A stretch of DNA of 64,000 nt from Saxidomus purpurata (taxonomy: Eukaryota; Mollusca; Bivalvia; Venerida; Veneridae). Positions within the stretch are counted from its first letter, which is position 1. Every line of letters begins with the position of its first letter. The position numbers were made by a program, and so were the translations under genes. The notes beneath the pieces are model-generated. The model was given only the letters and a program-made list of their open reading frames with translations, made no database searches and was not told the origin of the DNA. Of this stretch, positions 60,663-64,000 are shown one piece after another. The stretch spans positions 30,763,962 through 30,827,961 of the forward strand of contig JAFMSR010000003.1 of assembly GCA_022818135.1 (NCBI GenBank), read 5' to 3'.

Positions 60663-61444
60663 CAGGGTTTGAATTTAGCAATATATTCTACTAGCAAATT
60701 TTTGCAAGTAGCAAAATTTTTTACTTGCAAAATGAGGAAGTCAACTTGCATTTTCATCGCGGTATATCTTTATTAATAATGCTTTAGTACATGTAAACCG
60801 TATGTCTTATGTCATAACTGCATGAAACCATTTTCATATGCATCTTGTATTGAAAATTCCTAATACTCTGCCAAAGACAAAGCTACTTCTTAGTTTCTAG
60901 GTCCATATGGCAAAGTATTAGGCCTTTTCGGTCTCTCTCCAGACAGCCACCATCTCCTAACAGCAGGCTTTGGGTCATATTCCCTAAATGCAATATCTGC
61001 AACCTTAATTCTCATCAAGGTGTCCACAATTTCTGCCCCAAGCCTGCACCTCCAAACTGATTTTAGATACTACATTTAAAATATCAAATATCAAAATACA
61101 AATGCCAAGTACCAGACCATTTTCTCCCGATTGAGACCTTTTGACCTTTTAACTACAAATTTATCCATCGAGCTTAGCAAACTTTCAGAGACGGGAGCAC
61201 AGGTATATTTGACCTTGCCTATAACGACGTGGATGTGCTAAAAAAGTTGTATTCACTTGTTATAAATACCTATATTATTATAGGCACCGAAAAACCGGAG
61301 CGGGACACAGACTTAGAACAAAAACGTTAACTACCTGATCAGGAAAACTCACTCGCAAATAAATGAGAGTTCAAGAAATTTCTCCTCACTATATTGAATT
61401 TTAACTTGCATTTTGCTAGCATGTAAGCTTAAATTCAAACCCTG
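60663..61444. mobile_element. 782-bp TIR element (hAT-like ends)
   Basis: Left CAGGGTTTGAATTTA is mirrored by TAAATTCAAACCCTG at the right, and inner segments (CTAGCAAATTTTTGCAAGTA versus CTTGCATTTTGCTAGC) also pair. TAACA lies directly outside both ends. No transposase ORF. Confidence 0.75.
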
Positions 61445-63588
61445 TAACAATACATTATTTTGCATATATTAAAGCATCATTCATGCCTTTATAAACTTCC
61501 ATAATTGTAGCTACTATCCAAGCCTTTAGACTCTGAGGCTAGAGTTACGGTACCGTGGCTTGGCGATGGATCTAGTTTTTGTAATGCGCTTATTTATCCT
61601 GTCACTACAGACTGTTAAATTACAGCAGCTGCGAAAGCTCCTGTTCCTATGAAATGGATCTGGCTGATCGTTGTTCATTCAGAGTTGCTATATGCACTGT
61701 AGGTTTATATATCAATATTTCCTGTACAGTTCATAACTTTGCTATACCTTAGGGATTTATGTAATGGAAGAGGGTAGGTCTAACCTAGCTATAGCCTATT
61801 ATGTATATACTTAGCTATTGCCTTTAAATAGGACAGTATGCAAGTTCAAACTAAATGGCCTATACAACTGTTGCTGTTTTTCAAGTAGTTCTGTGAAAAT
61901 AGGAAAACAGAATTTGTTACTAGTGAAATCACTTAGATCCACTTACTGGTGGTGAATTTCATGGCACATTGTACTAACTTTTAACAAAAATTGTTTTTTA
62001 ATTAAGCTGAGTTGAGTAAGAAGTGCACATGTTGAGTTATTGTGGTCGGTCTTGTCTTCGGGCCTCTTACTCTCAGTACTTTCAGTGCTTTGATATTAAA
62101 TGTCATTGCTGAAAAAATCCTACTTAATGTCAAGACAAAGCTTGTTACTGTGAAAAATATTGATTATAAAGACAGAAGGATGTAAGTAAGTGAAAGAGAA
62201 GGATATTGATTTAGTGATAAGATAATGAAGTCTTGCTGAGATTTTGGTCTCCATGGATGATACCAGTTATTAGCTTAATTAACACCCAGTGCTGAGAAAC
62301 TGTTGCTACAACATCCATTATATGTAATCAATGTGCAGATTGTCTCTCTTAATGAAGTACATTAAATGTGTGTAAAGGAAATTAATTGAATGAATACTGC
62401 CTATGCGAGGAAGCAGACACTGTATTTGGTTTTTTTGACATAATTATATGGGTAATTCTGTGTGAATATATACATACATGTGTTATATGTATAATAAATA
62501 GTAGAAAGAGAAATCAGTTATTTGTCAAAGTTCTGTTCATTACCTGGTAATAACTAAATAGTTCTTCAAACTTGTACTGATACACCATGTCAACAGTTAT
62601 TCTATAGTTTCCAATGACAATATAAAAAATCAAAGCGCTGTGAGCGCTGAAGGCCTGGGGGCTATAGGTTAACTCCCCGAAAAACAACTTTTGACCTACG
62701 TGTTTTGCGCTGAACCTTACCTAAAGCGGGGTCGAAAGTGCAGAGGACGAAATTCAATATATGACACAGAATGAATGATTCACAAATATATCGGTGGCAG
62801 GGAAGTTTGTTTTATTATAAAACGACGTTAAATGAAAAATAATCACATGGTCAACATTATAAATGTTTAAACCAATCGATCTGCGCTTTGTACAACTTCA
62901 AGCGATATGATCTGATGATGTGGTCGAAAATTATGTGTACCAAGACAAGACCTTGAAACAGAAATAAACAAAGCAAACCAGCAATGAAATATAAATACAG
63001 TACTGTACAATGTGTAACAGAGAAAACCAAAAAGATTCTGGGTTACCTTGTAGTTGTAATCGGTGAAACCGCTCACTGGGCCTCGACATGCAGCGTCCTC
63101 GATAAATGGCGGGTGAATTTGATCACGTTAGTTCCTTCTCGGGAATGTACGTAAATTATATCTTTTTTAGAGACATTTATTTTTAGGTAAATATATATGT
63201 AATCGTAGAAATAACAAAGTTGTCAAGAAATAACATCGGAATTTGAAAATCAAACTACAAACTCTTATATCGAGCTAAACGTTTTGTAAATTTCCGTAAA
63301 TATCCGTACTTTTCCGTGATATGCATATGATTATCTTCCGTAATCAGCTAACAGCGCATTAATTTCTACAACAGAAAAGAATGTGTAATGCAGCCCGTAA
63401 GCTATATACCTTCCTGCAGTCGTTGAAGATTTATGTACTATTTTTATTTGTAACATGTTCTTATCATATGCGGCATTCAAACAGAAGATGATCTGGTCGT
63501 CTTGCACTACTTTCGCATAGCGCATGTTTACAGTTGTTATTCGCACATAGCACGGCTAAAATTCTTGCAGGGTTTGAAATGTGGTATA
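61445..63588 (+). other. no gene recognised
   Basis: AT-rich. A CpG-containing patch with AAATGGCGGG near 63106 could be promoter-like, but there is no further support. Confidence 0.35.
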
Positions 63589-63630
63589 CTAACTTAGGCC
63601 TTGGGGACTTTCAGTCCCCAGGCCAACTAG
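63589..63630. repeat. strong stem-loop
   Basis: GGCCTTGGGGACT (63597-63609) pairs with AGTCCCCAGGCC (63613-63624) with one bulged T and a 3-base loop. The flanks CTAACTTA and AACTAG extend the pairing weakly. Confidence 0.8.
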
Positions 63631-63771
63631 TACTTCAGTTTGTTTCAATGGACTATATACGTTTGTGAAAATAAACATTAAAGTTTGTTAATTTGTGATA
63701 TGTTACAGAATGGATTGATAGTTATACTTCTGGGCTACAGATCACAAGGTGTGTGAAACTGCTCCAGCGCT

Positions 63772-63910
63772 ATGTCTCATCGTAATCGTGCAACAAGCCC
63801 CTATGGGGATGAGTCAGTCCTTGATGATGATTACAGTGATGACTTTGATGATGATGCTACTGATACTGGAAACCGACGATATAAAACAAGATCACCTCTA
63901 AACAGGACAG
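63772..63910 (+). CDS. first coding exon of an unidentified gene, cut by the window edge
   Basis: ATG at 63772 opens 46 codons plus one base, ending at the donor GACAG|GTAATG. The peptide starts MSHRNRATSPYGDESV, then has an acidic stretch DDDYSDDFDDDATDTG and a basic NRRYKTRSPLNRTG end. An acceptor-like GATATGTTACAG at about 63697-63708 would begin this exon, so an untranslated exon further upstream is likely. The family is not recognised; the low-complexity N-terminus gives no functional clue. Confidence 0.65.
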
Positions 63911-64000
63911 GTAATGAACAGGTTTTATACACATGTATATTCATAGACTGATATGTAATAGTTAATTTGTTCTGTCTTCATGCAGACAGTCATACTGAAG

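Overview
The window is AT-rich animal DNA with intron-split genes and GT-AG splice sites. It is crowded with short non-autonomous repeats whose design (internal tandem units of about 130-170 bp, a GGAC-type microsatellite near one end) resembles the bivalve 'pearl' elements. A marine bivalve, perhaps a clam, is the best guess. That guess rests on repeat style and gene content, because no taxonomic search was possible.

Three multi-exon genes can be rebuilt at base resolution. (1) 1611-18595, plus strand: a Regnase/ZC3H12-type endoribonuclease of about 1057 residues in six coding exons. It carries a UBA-like segment, a NYN/PIN nuclease domain with the full Asp tetrad, a CCCH zinc finger, a long disordered region and a short C-terminal helical domain. 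Its N-terminus has two degenerate KH-like modules, which recall the N4BP1/KHNYN relatives rather than vertebrate ZC3H12 proteins. (2) 27325-29686, plus strand: a 305-residue coiled-coil and EF-hand protein in six exons. (3) 59129 down to 43040, minus strand: an SH3BGR-like protein (thioredoxin-like fold) of about 587 residues in five exons. Its very long Glu/Lys-rich tail holds four DPW repeats. A fourth gene begins at the right edge (63772 onward, plus strand) and is unidentified. A possible C-terminal coding fragment lies at the left edge.

The long introns and intergenic stretches hold most of the other structure. There are at least six families of tandem-core elements in both orientations, several TIR/MITE elements, tRNA-derived SINE-like pieces, and a large inverted repeat in intron 1 of the nuclease gene. 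A homopolymer-rich block at 32.6-33.2 kb looks like damaged assembly. The most unusual element is a 1.93-kb unit at 56507-58435 with perfect 40-bp terminal inverted repeats and a TTA target duplication. It sits in intron 1 of the SH3BGR-like gene, contains a second nested TIR element, and carries an intact 106-codon ORF of unknown function. A diverged copy of the nested element lies in intron 1 of the nuclease gene.

The SH3BGR-like gene appears to start beside an ETS-type site and a palindromic CRE at about 59.2 kb. This could be a shared bidirectional promoter for the plus-strand gene at the right edge. Nothing in the sequence ties the three genes into one pathway.
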